The notes under the pieces: generated by a model
What the model was told of the DNA's origin: nothing
Databases searched by the model: none
The model's input: the letters and a program-made list of their open reading frames with translations, nothing else
Translations under genes and position numbers: made by a program
Shown: positions 14,531 through 22,208 of the stretch, in pieces
Numbering within the stretch: position 1 is the first letter of the stretch
Layout: every line of letters begins with the position of its first letter
Source: Polyangiaceae bacterium
GTDB lineage: Bacteria > Myxococcota_A > Polyangia > Polyangiales > Polyangiaceae
Direction: 5' to 3'
NCBI GenBank assembly: GCA_015075635.1
Contig: JABTUA010000002.1
Span: forward strand, 930,001 to 994,000
DNA length: 64,000 nucleotides

Positions 14531-16036
14531 TCAGCCGAGGGTCTTCTTGAACGCGGCGGGGGTCAGGGCCTCGAGCGGCAGCGCGAAGACATCGCGGTGG
14601 GTCCCGAGGCGCTCGAAGGCCCAGGTGAGATAGGCCTGCGCAGGGACACCTAGAGCTCGACAGGTGGCGATGATGCCGAGGAGCACGCAAGCACGGTGGG
14701 CGCCTTCCGTGCTGCCGGCGAAGAGCATGTTGAGGCGCAGCTTGGCGACGTTCTGAAACTCGCGCTCGGTGGGAGAGTTGTCGATGGGGACCAGCGGGTC
14801 GTCGACGAAACGGAAGAGCGCGTCCCGATGGTTCTTGTAGTACCGAATCGCCGCCGCCAGCGGCTCGGAGGGCAAGAGCGTCGGCTCGACGGCGTCGCGC
14901 CAGCGCTCGAAGTCCTGGACGATGGGGCGAATGCACCGCTGGCGATGTTCTCTGAGCGCCTCTCCGACCAGGCCGAGCTTCTGCGCCTCTCCCTCTTCGC
15001 CGTAGATCGCGCCCAGGAAGGCGCCGCCTTCGAGAGCGAGCACCGGCTGGGTGTCTTCTGCGTCACGGAACTTGCGACGGCCGTGGGCGTTGCACCCGGC
15101 CTCGAGCACGCGGCCTGAAGCGAAGACGTCGTTGAAGCGATGCTCGGCATCGGCGGTGAGGGTACCTCGGAAGGGTCTGAGCTTCGCGGCGACGACCTCG
15201 CCGCTCTTGTCGGGCTCGTACTGAAAGACCGCGACGTCGTGGTTGCGGTAGAGCTCCACGTAACCGTTGTGCGCAGCGGGAAGCTTCTTGATGATGACCT
15301 TCAACCCGGTGCCGTCGGTAGCCATCCAGGAGCCGGCGAGCAGCTGCTTCCAGTGCAAACCGTCGATGCCCGACAGCAGGTCGGCAGCGCGCTCGATGAA
15401 GGTCACCAGCGTGCTCATCGCGATCGGGACTCCGCGCTCGGCGAGGTCGCGCCGGATGCGGTCGAGCGGCGTGAGCAGCCAGAACTTCTGGTACACGAGC
15501 CACGCGAGCCACTCGCAGGTGACCTTGGAGCGCTCGTAAGGGGCAGGCAGAGAGCGCAGCGTCGTGCGCTCGCCACACTCGCGACAGCGACACGTGTAGC
15601 GACGAACGACGCGCCGGCGCTGGTGTTCCTTGACGACGTGGAGCTTCTCCTCGACGAGCTCGTCGACGACGTCCAGGGCAGCTCCGCCGCACTCGCCGCA
15701 CGCATCGGGGCGGAGCTCGTGCTCTTCGGCTTCGAGGTGGCTGGGGATCGGCTTGCGCCCCGTTGGCCTCGCCTTCTTCTTCGGCGGAGGCTCGGCGGCA
15801 GGCTTGTCCGGGGCCTTGGGCCGCTCCTCGAAAGCACGCTGGGCTTCTCCCTCGACGACGGGCGGGGCAGCGGCTGGCGCTGCAGCGCCGGGAGCAGGAG
15901 CCTTTCGCTGCTTGCGCTGCGCTACCGCGAGCAGCTCCGAGACGCGATCGTTGAGCCGTGCCAGCTCGGTGAGGAGCTGCGCGACTTGCGCACGGAGCTC
16001 GGCGTTCTCCTTGCGCAGCGCTTCCAGCCCGTCCAC
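14531..16036 (-). CDS. tnpC: IS66 transposase TnpC
   Basis: This 501-residue protein, of normal family length, has an N-terminal coiled coil (residues about 5-45, ENAELRAQVAQLLTELARL), a Pro/Ala linker, a zinc-binding region (CGECGG, CRCRECG) and a DDE-type catalytic core. Visible core blocks are MATDGTG near residue 242, CNAHGRRKFRDA and DNSPTEREFQNVAKLR near residue 418. It carries out IS66 transposition together with TnpA and TnpB. The GTG start lies 13 bases after the TnpB stop. It appears intact, so the element may be active. Confidence 0.92.
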   Translation of the reverse strand: MDGLEALRKENAELRAQVAQLLTELARLNDRVSELLAVAQRKQRKAPAPGAAAPAAAPPVVEGEAQRAFEERPKAPDKPAAEPPPKKKARPTGRKPIPSHLEAEEHELRPDACGECGGAALDVVDELVEEKLHVVKEHQRRRVVRRYTCRCRECGERTTLRSLPAPYERSKVTCEWLAWLVYQKFWLLTPLDRIRRDLAERGVPIAMSTLVTFIERAADLLSGIDGLHWKQLLAGSWMATDGTGLKVIIKKLPAAHNGYVELYRNHDVAVFQYEPDKSGEVVAAKLRPFRGTLTADAEHRFNDVFASGRVLEAGCNAHGRRKFRDAEDTQPVLALEGGAFLGAIYGEEGEAQKLGLVGEALREHRQRCIRPIVQDFERWRDAVEPTLLPSEPLAAAIRYYKNHRDALFRFVDDPLVPIDNSPTEREFQNVAKLRLNMLFAGSTEGAHRACVLLGIIATCRALGVPAQAYLTWAFERLGTHRDVFALPLEALTPAAFKKTLG

Positions 16037-16049
16037 AGACGAGTAGAGA

Positions 16050-16439
16050 TCATACTTGGAGATCCGTGTCGATCCCCTTGCGTGCTTTTTCGAATCGAGG
16101 CCGCCGGTACCAGCCGCGCCGCGCCGCTGTGAAGTCGATCCCAGCCAGCAGCGAGGCGAACGCCGAGCCGTCGATCACCACCTGCGGCTTGTCGCCGTCC
16201 AGCAGCGGAAGCTGAAAGCTCCCAGCCTCGAGGCGCTTGGCGAGAACACACCAGCCCGACCCGTCGAACCACAGAGCCTTCGCGATCCGCCTGCGCTTGT
16301 TGAGGAAGAGATACAGGTGGCCATCGACTGGATCGAGCCCCAGGCCGCGCACAGCGCCGGCGAGGGCGTCGAAGGAGCCGCGCATGTCGAGTGGGGCCAC
16401 CGCCACGAACACGCGCACCGTCGGAGGTAGGCTCAGCAC
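16050..16439 (-). CDS. tnpB: IS66 accessory protein TnpB
   Basis: This 129-residue protein has the family signature: LPPTVRVFVAVAPLDMRGSF at the N-terminus, HLYLFLNKRRRIAKALWFDG in the middle and a WCVLAKRLEAGSF block. It is needed for efficient IS66 transposition, though its molecular role is not well known. The GTG start overlaps the end of tnpA by 7 bp, indicating translational coupling. Confidence 0.9.
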   Translation of the reverse strand: MLSLPPTVRVFVAVAPLDMRGSFDALAGAVRGLGLDPVDGHLYLFLNKRRRIAKALWFDGSGWCVLAKRLEAGSFQLPLLDGDKPQVVIDGSAFASLLAGIDFTAARRGWYRRPRFEKARKGIDTDLQV

Positions 16440-16792
16440 GAGCGCAAAGCCTCGAGTACCCGGTGCAGCGTCTCGACCGAAACGTCGTCACCGAACTCCA
16501 CCCGAGCCCTGGCAACCTCGAGAACGTACCGGCCCCTCCCGGCCACGGCGATGCTCGGCGAAGCGGGAACAAGCTCGACCAACGCGTGCGCCGTCGCTGC
16601 CGCCTTCGACTTTCGCCGTCGCGGCTGAGCGCTCGCTCCCCGCCGTTCGAGATTCACCCGCCACGCGTTCAGAGACCGCCCGTCGATGTCGTGCGCCCGC
16701 GCCCACTCCCCGGCGCTCAGGCCCTTCCGCTTCGCCGCGAGCAGGCACCGCCGCGCCTCCGCCTCGTCCTCGATCTTCCGTCCATTTGCCAC
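16433..16792 (-). CDS. tnpA: IS66 accessory protein TnpA (helix-turn-helix)
   Basis: This 119-residue protein starts at GTG 16792. Residues about 10-50 (RRCLLAAKRKGLSAGEWAR, then DIDGRSLNAWRVNL) form a helix-turn-helix of the kind seen in IS66 Orf1, which presumably binds the IS ends. The C-terminus (VEFGDDVSVETLHRVLEAL) matches the family's final block. It is the first gene of the IS66 operon and has no upstream alternative start with better context. Confidence 0.85.
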   Translation of the reverse strand: MANGRKIEDEAEARRCLLAAKRKGLSAGEWARAHDIDGRSLNAWRVNLERRGASAQPRRRKSKAAATAHALVELVPASPSIAVAGRGRYVLEVARARVEFGDDVSVETLHRVLEALRSC

Positions 16793-16866
16793 TGATGACC
16801 TCCGCGTCGAAGCCGAGCCTGGCGGCCACGTCCGCGGAAATCATCCCGGTGTCGCTGATGGGTCAC

Positions 16867-17005
16867 GTTACTCTCGCCGCCCCTCACCGCGCCCCGGTCA
16901 CCCCTCGCCGCCCCTCGCCGCCCTGCGCGCCCGTTTCCTCGGTGCGCCCTTGTGCCGGCTACATGAAGTTTCTCGTGAAACCGCCGCGCGACCCGCTCTT
17001 GTCCT
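16867..17005. repeat. Repeat C, copy 3 (left part removed by IS66)
   Basis: It begins GTTACTCTCGCCGCC exactly at the IS66 right end and continues through TGCCGGCTACATGAAGTTTC to GACCCGCTCTTGTCCT. The last 30 bp after AAGTTTC are shared only with copy 4 at 22011-22174. Confidence 0.85.
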
Positions 17006-17023
17006 TCCAGCGGGTCGCGCCGC

Positions 17024-17089
17024 GGCAACCGCGGGCAGTCGAACTACGTCGCCGCCAAGGCAGCGCTGGCGGCCAAACCTACTGGACGA
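17024..17089 (+). pseudogene. Relic of a short-chain dehydrogenase/reductase
   Basis: One frame reads GNRGQSNYVAAKAALAAK, the catalytic Tyr-x-x-x-Lys region of FabG-type SDR enzymes. Nothing else of the gene is present: repeat C lies directly upstream and the frame loses coding character within a few codons. It is probably a fragment left by the rearrangement that placed repeat C and IS66 here. Confidence 0.5.
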
Positions 17090-17390
17090 GCCGGCATAGT
17101 CCGGCAACGCAGTCCGTCGCAGGCACCGGTGGGCAGGGCGAGCAGAGTGCCGTGTGGCCTTGACAATCGACTTCAGCGACGTCCGCGTCGTACTTCGCCC
17201 GTTCTGACTTGTTGATCGCAGCGTTCGCGCATGGCGTGCACGGACAGTACGACCCCACCGAGGCCGGAGTGCAATCGCTGGCTACCGTGCAGGAGCGATC
17301 GTAGTCCTCGAGGCGTAACGTCGTGCGAGGCGTCGACTCAGCGCTGCAAGCCACCAAAAGAATCGCAGCCAGTGAGCGTGTGTCGTACAC
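17079..17390 (-). CDS. Small Cys-rich lipoprotein
   Basis: A GTG start at 17390 overlaps the previous stop by one base (TAGTG). LAAILLVACSAE gives a lipoprotein signal with lipobox VAC. The mature domain of about 85 residues has eight Cys (SCTVASDCTP, YCPCTPCANAAINK, CSPCPP, CVAGLC). It resembles small Cys-rich lipoproteins common in myxobacteria, whose function is unknown. It is second in a two-gene unit with the larger lipoprotein upstream. The stop TAG lies at the boundary with the SDR relic. Confidence 0.7.
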   Translation of the reverse strand: MYDTRSLAAILLVACSAESTPRTTLRLEDYDRSCTVASDCTPASVGSYCPCTPCANAAINKSERAKYDADVAEVDCQGHTALCSPCPPVPATDCVAGLCRLVQ

Positions 17391-18325
17391 TACGGAACCC
17401 AGGTTCTACAGAGCGCTTCGGACTCGAACGCCTGGGTCATATCGATCAGCTGCTGGAGGGGCGCACTCACAAAAGCGTTGGCTTGGCCGGAAGGGCCGAA
17501 GACCGAAGCGAGCTGTCCATCGACGCCCTTCAGCGTCCCGATGCCTATCTGAAGGGTCACAGGCGCGCCGGCCGCCGCGCAACTGAAGCCAAACATCGTT
17601 CGGGCGTCGGTGCCCGGCTCCGAGTTCGATGTACATGTTGGGCTGACTCCCCAGGTGACCGCGATGTCGCTCTGCTTCTCGGTTCGGACCGGTTCCGAGA
17701 ACCGCAAGACAACCTTGTTCGATCCGGGCGGCCCTGCACAGGAGGTCACGCTTTGCAGCGAAGGTGCGTTTCCAGGGTTGAAGCGGGAACCGGAGCGCCC
17801 ATCCGGAGAGGTCGGGTTCATCGTTCGCATTGTGGTGACACCGGCGCTTTTTGCGTCGAAGGACACGCGGTGCCAGGTGTTGGACAGATCCTCGACCGGC
17901 ACCACTGTCAACGAAGCCCTTTGGGGGTTGCTGGTCACGACGACCGGCGCCCGCGGTGCAGGACTGCTCCCTTTGGGTTGAGTGGAATCCGACGGTACAC
18001 TCACTGCAGGAGATGGCTGCTCTTGCACGCTGAACGCGACCGGCTTGCCGCTCGGAAACTCTTCGAGCTGGATGGTCTTCTTCACTGCGTCCAAGACACT
18101 ACCTGGCACTGCCCGGTCGCCGTAGTCAAACCAGAACACGATGGGAGTCGTGCCGGTCGCCGACAACAGGTCCGCGGGGGTGACAGTGACCACGACTAAA
18201 GTCGCCGGAGCCGGCGTCTGACTCTTCTTCTCCGCCGCGTTTCCCGCCGGCTCCCCCAACTCTGAGCACGCGAGCAGCACAGTTCCAAATGTGCCAAGGA
18301 GAAGCTGCGCCCATTGGTGTTTCAT
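17390..18325 (-). CDS. Lipoprotein of unknown function
   Basis: This 311-residue protein starts at ATG 18325. LLLGTFGTVLLACSELG is a lipoprotein signal (lipobox LLAC). A Ser/Pro/Ala-rich spacer (residues 25-45 and 105-130) flanks a beta-rich region, and the C-terminal half (VVLRFSEPV, DIAVTWGV, QIGIGTLKGVDGQ) looks like an Ig-like domain of the bacterial SbsA type. The 17.1-19.9 kb stretch appears less GC-rich than its surroundings by eye, which could mean recent acquisition. It is 12 bp downstream of the protease gene and on the same strand, so they may share a transcript. Confidence 0.65.
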   Translation of the reverse strand: MKHQWAQLLLGTFGTVLLACSELGEPAGNAAEKKSQTPAPATLVVVTVTPADLLSATGTTPIVFWFDYGDRAVPGSVLDAVKKTIQLEEFPSGKPVAFSVQEQPSPAVSVPSDSTQPKGSSPAPRAPVVVTSNPQRASLTVVPVEDLSNTWHRVSFDAKSAGVTTMRTMNPTSPDGRSGSRFNPGNAPSLQSVTSCAGPPGSNKVVLRFSEPVRTEKQSDIAVTWGVSPTCTSNSEPGTDARTMFGFSCAAAGAPVTLQIGIGTLKGVDGQLASVFGPSGQANAFVSAPLQQLIDMTQAFESEALCRTWVP

Positions 18326-18337
18326 GTACGACCTCCT

Positions 18338-19828
18338 CTAGTAGTGAATGAACACGGGCACCGCGCCGTTGAAGTCGTGGGAGACGAAGGACACGTTGTC
18401 AGGGGTCTTGAACGGGACCATTTCCGGAGGCGCTCGCGGCCACCAACCATCTCCACCCGTGACCACTGACCAAGCGTTCGGCAGACTACTTGGGCCGCCC
18501 GAACCGGATTGCCAGTCCTTGTTGTGGTTGCCGGAATAGCAGAGGTTGTTCAGCCACCACGGGTAGTTTCCCATCAAGCTGTGTCCACACGTCGCCAAGG
18601 ACGCTGGTGGGTTGCCAACGTCCCGGTATTCGTCGCCCAGGCCCAGAACGGCGTGTCCAAATTCGTGGGACGCAGTGACGCCGGTTGCGTCGTTGCAGAG
18701 CACGATCTGCTTGAGGATGGGCCATCCCCAGGCGTAGGACCGCTCGCAGTCATATCTCCGCTCCACCTGGACGCCAGCCTGGCTACAGTACGTCGAGTAA
18801 GTACTCTCGCTACATGTGTCGATGCGTCGCAGAAAGAGCCCACCTTCCGTGGATCCGTAGAGCCGGCGGGTACCCTGGACAACAGCCTGCGATGTGTACG
18901 CGATCGCCTCCAGCTCAGTGAATCCAGGATGGTAGTCGCTCACTCTTACGCCGACGTCCATAGCCAACGCTTCCAAATTATAGGAGGCTACCAGGTTGAA
19001 CTGCGACGGCGTGCTCAGGAAGTTATGAACCGTGACGTACCACACGCCTCCTGGCGCGCAGTCGGCGGCGGCGGCGTGAATGAACTCCTGAGCATCACTC
19101 GAGTATCCGCGCCAGGTGTAGATTTCCTTGGTGGCCACGGCGTTGCACCTCACGTAGAGGTCGACGTCGGCACCGGGGGTGTCCGACCACAGAATGAAGT
19201 TGGTGCTTCGCGCACCGCCGCTGCCGGATGCAGCGGGAAAATAGAAAGTGACACTGTCGTCGGCACCGAGGAGAACACCCATGCTGCGAACCCCGGGATT
19301 GAGCAGTCCATGGCCGGTCGCCAAGTTCGGTTCGCAGCTCACACCGACCTTGTCGAGTGCGAAGCCGGCGGCAGCGACGCTTCCATCCGTAGTCAGGCGT
19401 GTCCATAGCGCCTGTGCTTGAGCCCGAAATGGCAGCGAGACGTGATGCCAGCTGGTACTGAGCGTGCCCGTGTAGGACTGCCAGTCCGCGGGGTCCACAG
19501 TGAATTGTGGTGCCGCGTGAAAGAAGTCATAGTTGAACTCCAAGTTGCCACCGGGCGCGAACTTGAAATACATGTGTGACACACGCGCGTTCGCGTGAAT
19601 CGTCCGGTCATGCACCAGGTTGTTGGCGTGGCCTGGCCGATTGTAGTCTTGGTGCATCTCTCCCGTGGAGTAGCCAACGGGTATCTCCTGCCACGCTGGG
19701 TACCGCGGACAGTCTACCGTCGTGAATGGGCCCGCCGACGCCACCGAGCTGCCAAGAAGCGGCACGGCGAGCGCAGCGATCGAAGCCGCTGCTGTTCTGC
19801 GCCGTTGACGATCCGGCACCTTTCGCAT
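18338..19828 (-). CDS. Secreted zinc metalloprotease
   Basis: ATG at 19828 (MRKVPDRQRRR) is preferred to ATG 24 bases upstream because GGAGG lies 5 bases before it. A signal peptide (AAASIAALAVPLLGSSVASA) is followed by a beta-rich domain of about 300 residues with paired Cys. Near residue 410 comes the catalytic motif HEFGHAVLGLGDEY, an HExxHxxGxxD zincin in which two His and a distal Asp or His bind zinc and Glu is the base. The domain PGADVDLYVRCN to GVWYVTVHN resembles a pre-peptidase C-terminal (PPC) domain. It is probably an exported endopeptidase for predation or nutrition. A run of 14 C/G pairs lies 39 bases upstream of the start. Confidence 0.85.
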   Translation of the reverse strand: MRKVPDRQRRRTAAASIAALAVPLLGSSVASAGPFTTVDCPRYPAWQEIPVGYSTGEMHQDYNRPGHANNLVHDRTIHANARVSHMYFKFAPGGNLEFNYDFFHAAPQFTVDPADWQSYTGTLSTSWHHVSLPFRAQAQALWTRLTTDGSVAAAGFALDKVGVSCEPNLATGHGLLNPGVRSMGVLLGADDSVTFYFPAASGSGGARSTNFILWSDTPGADVDLYVRCNAVATKEIYTWRGYSSDAQEFIHAAAADCAPGGVWYVTVHNFLSTPSQFNLVASYNLEALAMDVGVRVSDYHPGFTELEAIAYTSQAVVQGTRRLYGSTEGGLFLRRIDTCSESTYSTYCSQAGVQVERRYDCERSYAWGWPILKQIVLCNDATGVTASHEFGHAVLGLGDEYRDVGNPPASLATCGHSLMGNYPWWLNNLCYSGNHNKDWQSGSGGPSSLPNAWSVVTGGDGWWPRAPPEMVPFKTPDNVSFVSHDFNGAVPVFIHY

Positions 19829-19866
19829 GGCGGCCTCCGCTGCGCCAATCATACGACTCAGGTTAG

Positions 19867-19880
19867 CCCCCCCCCCCCCC
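19867..19880. repeat. Homopolymer C14 (G14 on the gene strand) before the protease
   Basis: Fourteen C in a row followed by five G, centred about 45 bases upstream of the protease start. Runs of this length vary by slippage, so it could alter promoter spacing or leader structure. It could equally be a sequencing weak point. Confidence 0.7.
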
Positions 19881-19886
19881 GGGGGT

Positions 19887-20530
19887 TGTCAAGCCCTCCG
19901 CCGACCGAAATTGATGTCGATCAACTCAACTCGCGTGCGCTTCTTCTTCGGCGCGAGCTTGCGGTCGAACATGCGGGTTCGGCGCACGAGCAGGTCGAAA
20001 AGAACGTCACGATGGCTCCGCGGTGCGTGGTCCGGAAAGCGCGGAGCTTCCGGATCCGATCGGCGATCCAGGCCTTCGGCGGCGGGGTGAACACGTGCTC
20101 GCTGGCGGTCTGCATGCTGGCGATGTCGGCGGACAGGGTCTTCACCTGCTCCTCGGCCTGGGCCAGGGCGTCGGCCAGCGCCCCCGTCGCCCGGCCGCTC
20201 GCGACGAACTCGACGAAGTTGTGCACGCGCGTTTCGGCCCGATTCAGCTCGAGCCGCTTGAGCCGGAGCTCCTCGGGCACGTGCGCGAACTGCTCCTTCA
20301 CCTTCGCCGCGGTGCGCTCGTAGACCAAGGCCAGTACTTCGGGCTTCAGCACGTCCTGGTTCAACGCGCCCAGGAACTTCTCCTCGAGGCGCTTGCGCGC
20401 GATGAGCACGCGGTTCTCACAGGAGCGCCGCGAGCCGTTCAGGCAGCCGTAGTAGCCGCTGCCCTTCCCACTCACCAGAGCGATGGCGCCGCCGCACGCG
20501 CCGCATTCAGCGCGCCGGAGAGCCGATGCG
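19887..20530 (-). pseudogene. C-terminal relic of a serine site-specific recombinase
   Basis: The sequence reads AECGACGGAIALVSGKGSGY and GCLNGSRRSCENRVLIARKR, the zinc-ribbon that follows the recombinase domain of large serine integrases. A coiled-coil stretch (ELRLKRLELNRAETRVHNFV) and PPPKAWIADRIRKLRAF follow. The catalytic resolvase domain is missing, replaced by repeat E. Near 20000 the frame changes, and another frame carries the end (LFDLLVRRTRMFDRKLAPKK) to a stop at 19887. It is therefore truncated and frameshifted, and is a sign of past integration. Confidence 0.75.
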
Positions 20531-20614
20531 TTGGGTGTGACTCCACGTAGCTCTTGCGCTGGCCTTCGAAACCCCGCTTCCCGCGCTTCGTCGGGAATAC
20601 TCCCTCGATCTCGC

Positions 20615-20737
20615 GCGCGGAGGTGAGACAAAGGGGGGGTAGTTCTCTGCCGAAGGCTGCCGCCGGCGCGAGCAACGCCGGAAGCCGGCCTGTTTCGGCT
20701 CTCGAAGTCCTCGACCCGCGCTGCTGCACCCACCATG
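20615..20737. repeat. Dispersed repeat E, copy 2
   Basis: It matches 3613-3735 over 123 bp with three differences. It forms the upstream edge of the recombinase relic, so that gene was broken at or before the arrival of the repeat. Confidence 0.8.
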
Positions 20738-20799
20738 GTCCCCGTCACAGAGGCTACCAGGCATACGTCCGCCCTGCACGCGACGGCGGCGGGAGCGCG

Positions 20800-20991
20800 C
20801 TACGACACGAACATCTCCATCTGCGCGCTGGAGTCGCCCCCGTGCCCGCCGAGCCTCTGACGCAGGGCGGGGCTGACGAAGAACGGCGGTCTCCTCGGGG
20901 GAGCGAGGCGTGGAGGCTCGGGGTCTTCACCGAGCCTCCGGAGGAAGCGGGTGACCGTCTCTGCCGCGGTGACCATGGCGCGGAGGACCAT
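20800..20991 (-). pseudogene. C-terminal fragment of an IS91-type transposase
   Basis: Sixty-three residues starting MVLRAMVTAAETVTRFLRRL, then GEDPEPPRLAPPRRPPFF. This is the helix and Pro-rich tail that ends many IS91 transposases after their last Cys pair. No upstream transposase sequence joins it. The intact IS91 5' part in this window (7388-8507) lacks exactly this region, although the two are 12 kb apart. Confidence 0.5.
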
Positions 20992-21101
20992 GGGAGCGCA
21001 AAGAGCTCGCGAGGCCGAAGGCCGAGCCCGGGACTACATCCTCAGTCTTGCCATGATCAGATCACGATCAGCCACTGAGAGACGTGTGCAAGAACCGGCC
21101 C

Positions 21102-21247
21102 GGGCCGGTGCCGGCTGTTTCAACCGCACGCCAGAGTGGCGAGGCGCGGGGGCAATCCGCGGAGCGAGATAAATCCCCCGGGACCGGCGCCGGCTGTTTG
21201 TCCGGTAGGAACAGTCGCGAGGCGCCGGGGCCTGGTCCGCGGAGCGA
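21102..21247. repeat. Two imperfect 70-bp tandem units
   Basis: GGGCCGGTGCCGGCTGTTT...CGCGGAGCGA (21102-21168) recurs as GGGACCGGCGCCGGCTGTTT...CGCGGAGCGA (21180-21247), with a period of about 79 bp. Each begins with a GC palindrome (CCGGCGCCGG type). The rest of 20992-21348 shows no coding sequence. Confidence 0.6.
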
Positions 21248-21348
21248 ATTCCAATGCCCCCGCTCCCGATCAATCCCCGGGTGCCCCGGCTCCCCCACTC
21301 GCCCTCGCTCCCGCCCCCGCCCCCGCTCTCGCCCACTCCCGGCGCGCC

Positions 21349-21663
21349 CTAAACGAGCTTCACCAGCGTCCCGATGATGCGGTCCAGGCGCGCCCGAACC
21401 GCGGCATCGACCCCGGCGATGTAGCCGAACGCCTCGGCGACCTCGAGGCACGCCAGGGTCTCCCGCGCCGACCCGAGCGCGGTGTGGTACCTGACCTGCC
21501 TGAGCTTGCCTCGCGATCCCATGCCCTCGGACATGTTGAGCACGACGCTGGACGCCGCTCTCCTCATCTGCCGGCACAGGTCGCTGTCTCTCTTCTCGAT
21601 GCGCTCGATGAACGGCCGGAGCTCGCGCATGGCCTCGACGGTGATGGGGTAGATTCGCAGCAT
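21349..21663 (-). CDS. Four-helix bundle protein, 23S rRNA intervening-sequence (IVP/S23) family, copy 2
   Basis: This 104-residue protein is almost identical to 8741-9055; one visible difference is ITVEAMRELR here against ITVETMRELR there. Conserved blocks are IEKRDSDLCRQMRRAASSVV and MSEGMGSRGKLRQVRYHTAL. It sits in the same setting: a CTCGCY-rich 3' flank, structured leader D, hexamer tract and repeat C. Two nearly identical coding copies in one window point to a recently multiplied element. The role of stand-alone members is not established; nucleic-acid binding is inferred from the family. Confidence 0.85.
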   Translation of the reverse strand: MLRIYPITVEAMRELRPFIERIEKRDSDLCRQMRRAASSVVLNMSEGMGSRGKLRQVRYHTALGSARETLACLEVAEAFGYIAGVDAAVRARLDRIIGTLVKLV

Positions 21664-21881
21664 CTCGTTCTTCTCTCTTTCTGCTCGTGAGAGCGCCTGC
21701 GCTCCGCCCGCCGCGCACAGACCGGGTCCAGGCTGCGAGCGAGCGCCAGCGAGCGAGCACCGCGCGCGTCAGCGCGCGGCCGCGGCCTGGACGCGGTCGA
21801 GCACGGCGGTAAAATCGAAGAGCGAGCGAGCAGACTCTCTTCGATGTGCACTGCCAGGACATCGCTGACACATTTCCTGCC
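21664..21881 (-). other. Structured leader D of IVP gene 2
   Basis: It contains CCGCGCG/CGCGCGG arms (21760-21779) and ATCGAAGAG/CTCTTCGAT arms (21814-21822 and 21837-21845, 14-base loop). It is conserved with 9056-9264. It lies between the hexamer tract and the IVP start, so it would be transcribed as the 5' leader if the promoter is in repeat B or C. Confidence 0.6.
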
Positions 21882-22010
21882 CCTCGCCCTCGCCCTCGCC
21901 CTCGCCCTCGCTCTCGCCCTCGCCCTCGCCCTCGCCCTCGCTCTCGCCCTCGCCCTCGCCCTCGCCCCCGCTCTCGCTCTCGCTCTCGCCCTCGCCCTCG
22001 CCCTCGCGCG
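21882..22010. repeat. Hexanucleotide tract B, copy 4 (CTCGCC/CTCGCT)
   Basis: About 21 CTCGCY units leading into repeat C. It is stop-free in several frames and has no protein-like content. Confidence 0.85.
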
Positions 22011-22174
22011 CGCCCGTTTCCGCGCGCGCATGCGCGTTACTCTCGCCGCCCCTCACCGCGCCTCGGTCACCCCTCGCCGCCCCTCGCCGCCCTGCGCGCC
22101 CGTTTCCTCGGTGCGCCCTTGTGCCGGCTACATGAAGTTTCGCGTGAAACCGCCGCGCGACCCGCTCTTGTCCT
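22011..22174. repeat. Repeat C, copy 4 (longest)
   Basis: It runs from CGCCCGTTTC through ATGCGCGTTACTCTCGCC and TGCCGGCTACATGAAG to GACCCGCTCTTGTCCT. It ends 34 bp before the PRPP-synthetase-like start, so that gene's promoter may lie in or beyond the repeat. Confidence 0.85.
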
Positions 22175-22208
22175 GGATCTCGGCCCGGGCGAGGTAGCGT
22201 AGGCCCCC

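Larger units (their letters stand above)
14479..16866 (-). mobile_element. Complete IS66-family insertion sequence
   Basis: The ends are GTGACCGATCAGCGAC (from 14479) and, on the minus strand, GTGACCCATCAGCGAC (from 16866), which continue as near-perfect inverted repeats of about 22 bp through CCGGGATG. They enclose tnpA, tnpB and tnpC. IS66 normally makes an 8-bp target duplication, but the flanks differ (GGCGGGGC on the left, GTTACTCT on the right). This element therefore arose by recombination between two copies or by a deletion next to the IS. Confidence 0.9.

Noticed and set aside
20615..20737. tRNA gene (suggested by the opposite-strand peptide that starts GGCSSAGRG)
   Set aside because: No T-loop GTTCRA box, no anticodon stem in register and no cloverleaf could be drawn by eye.
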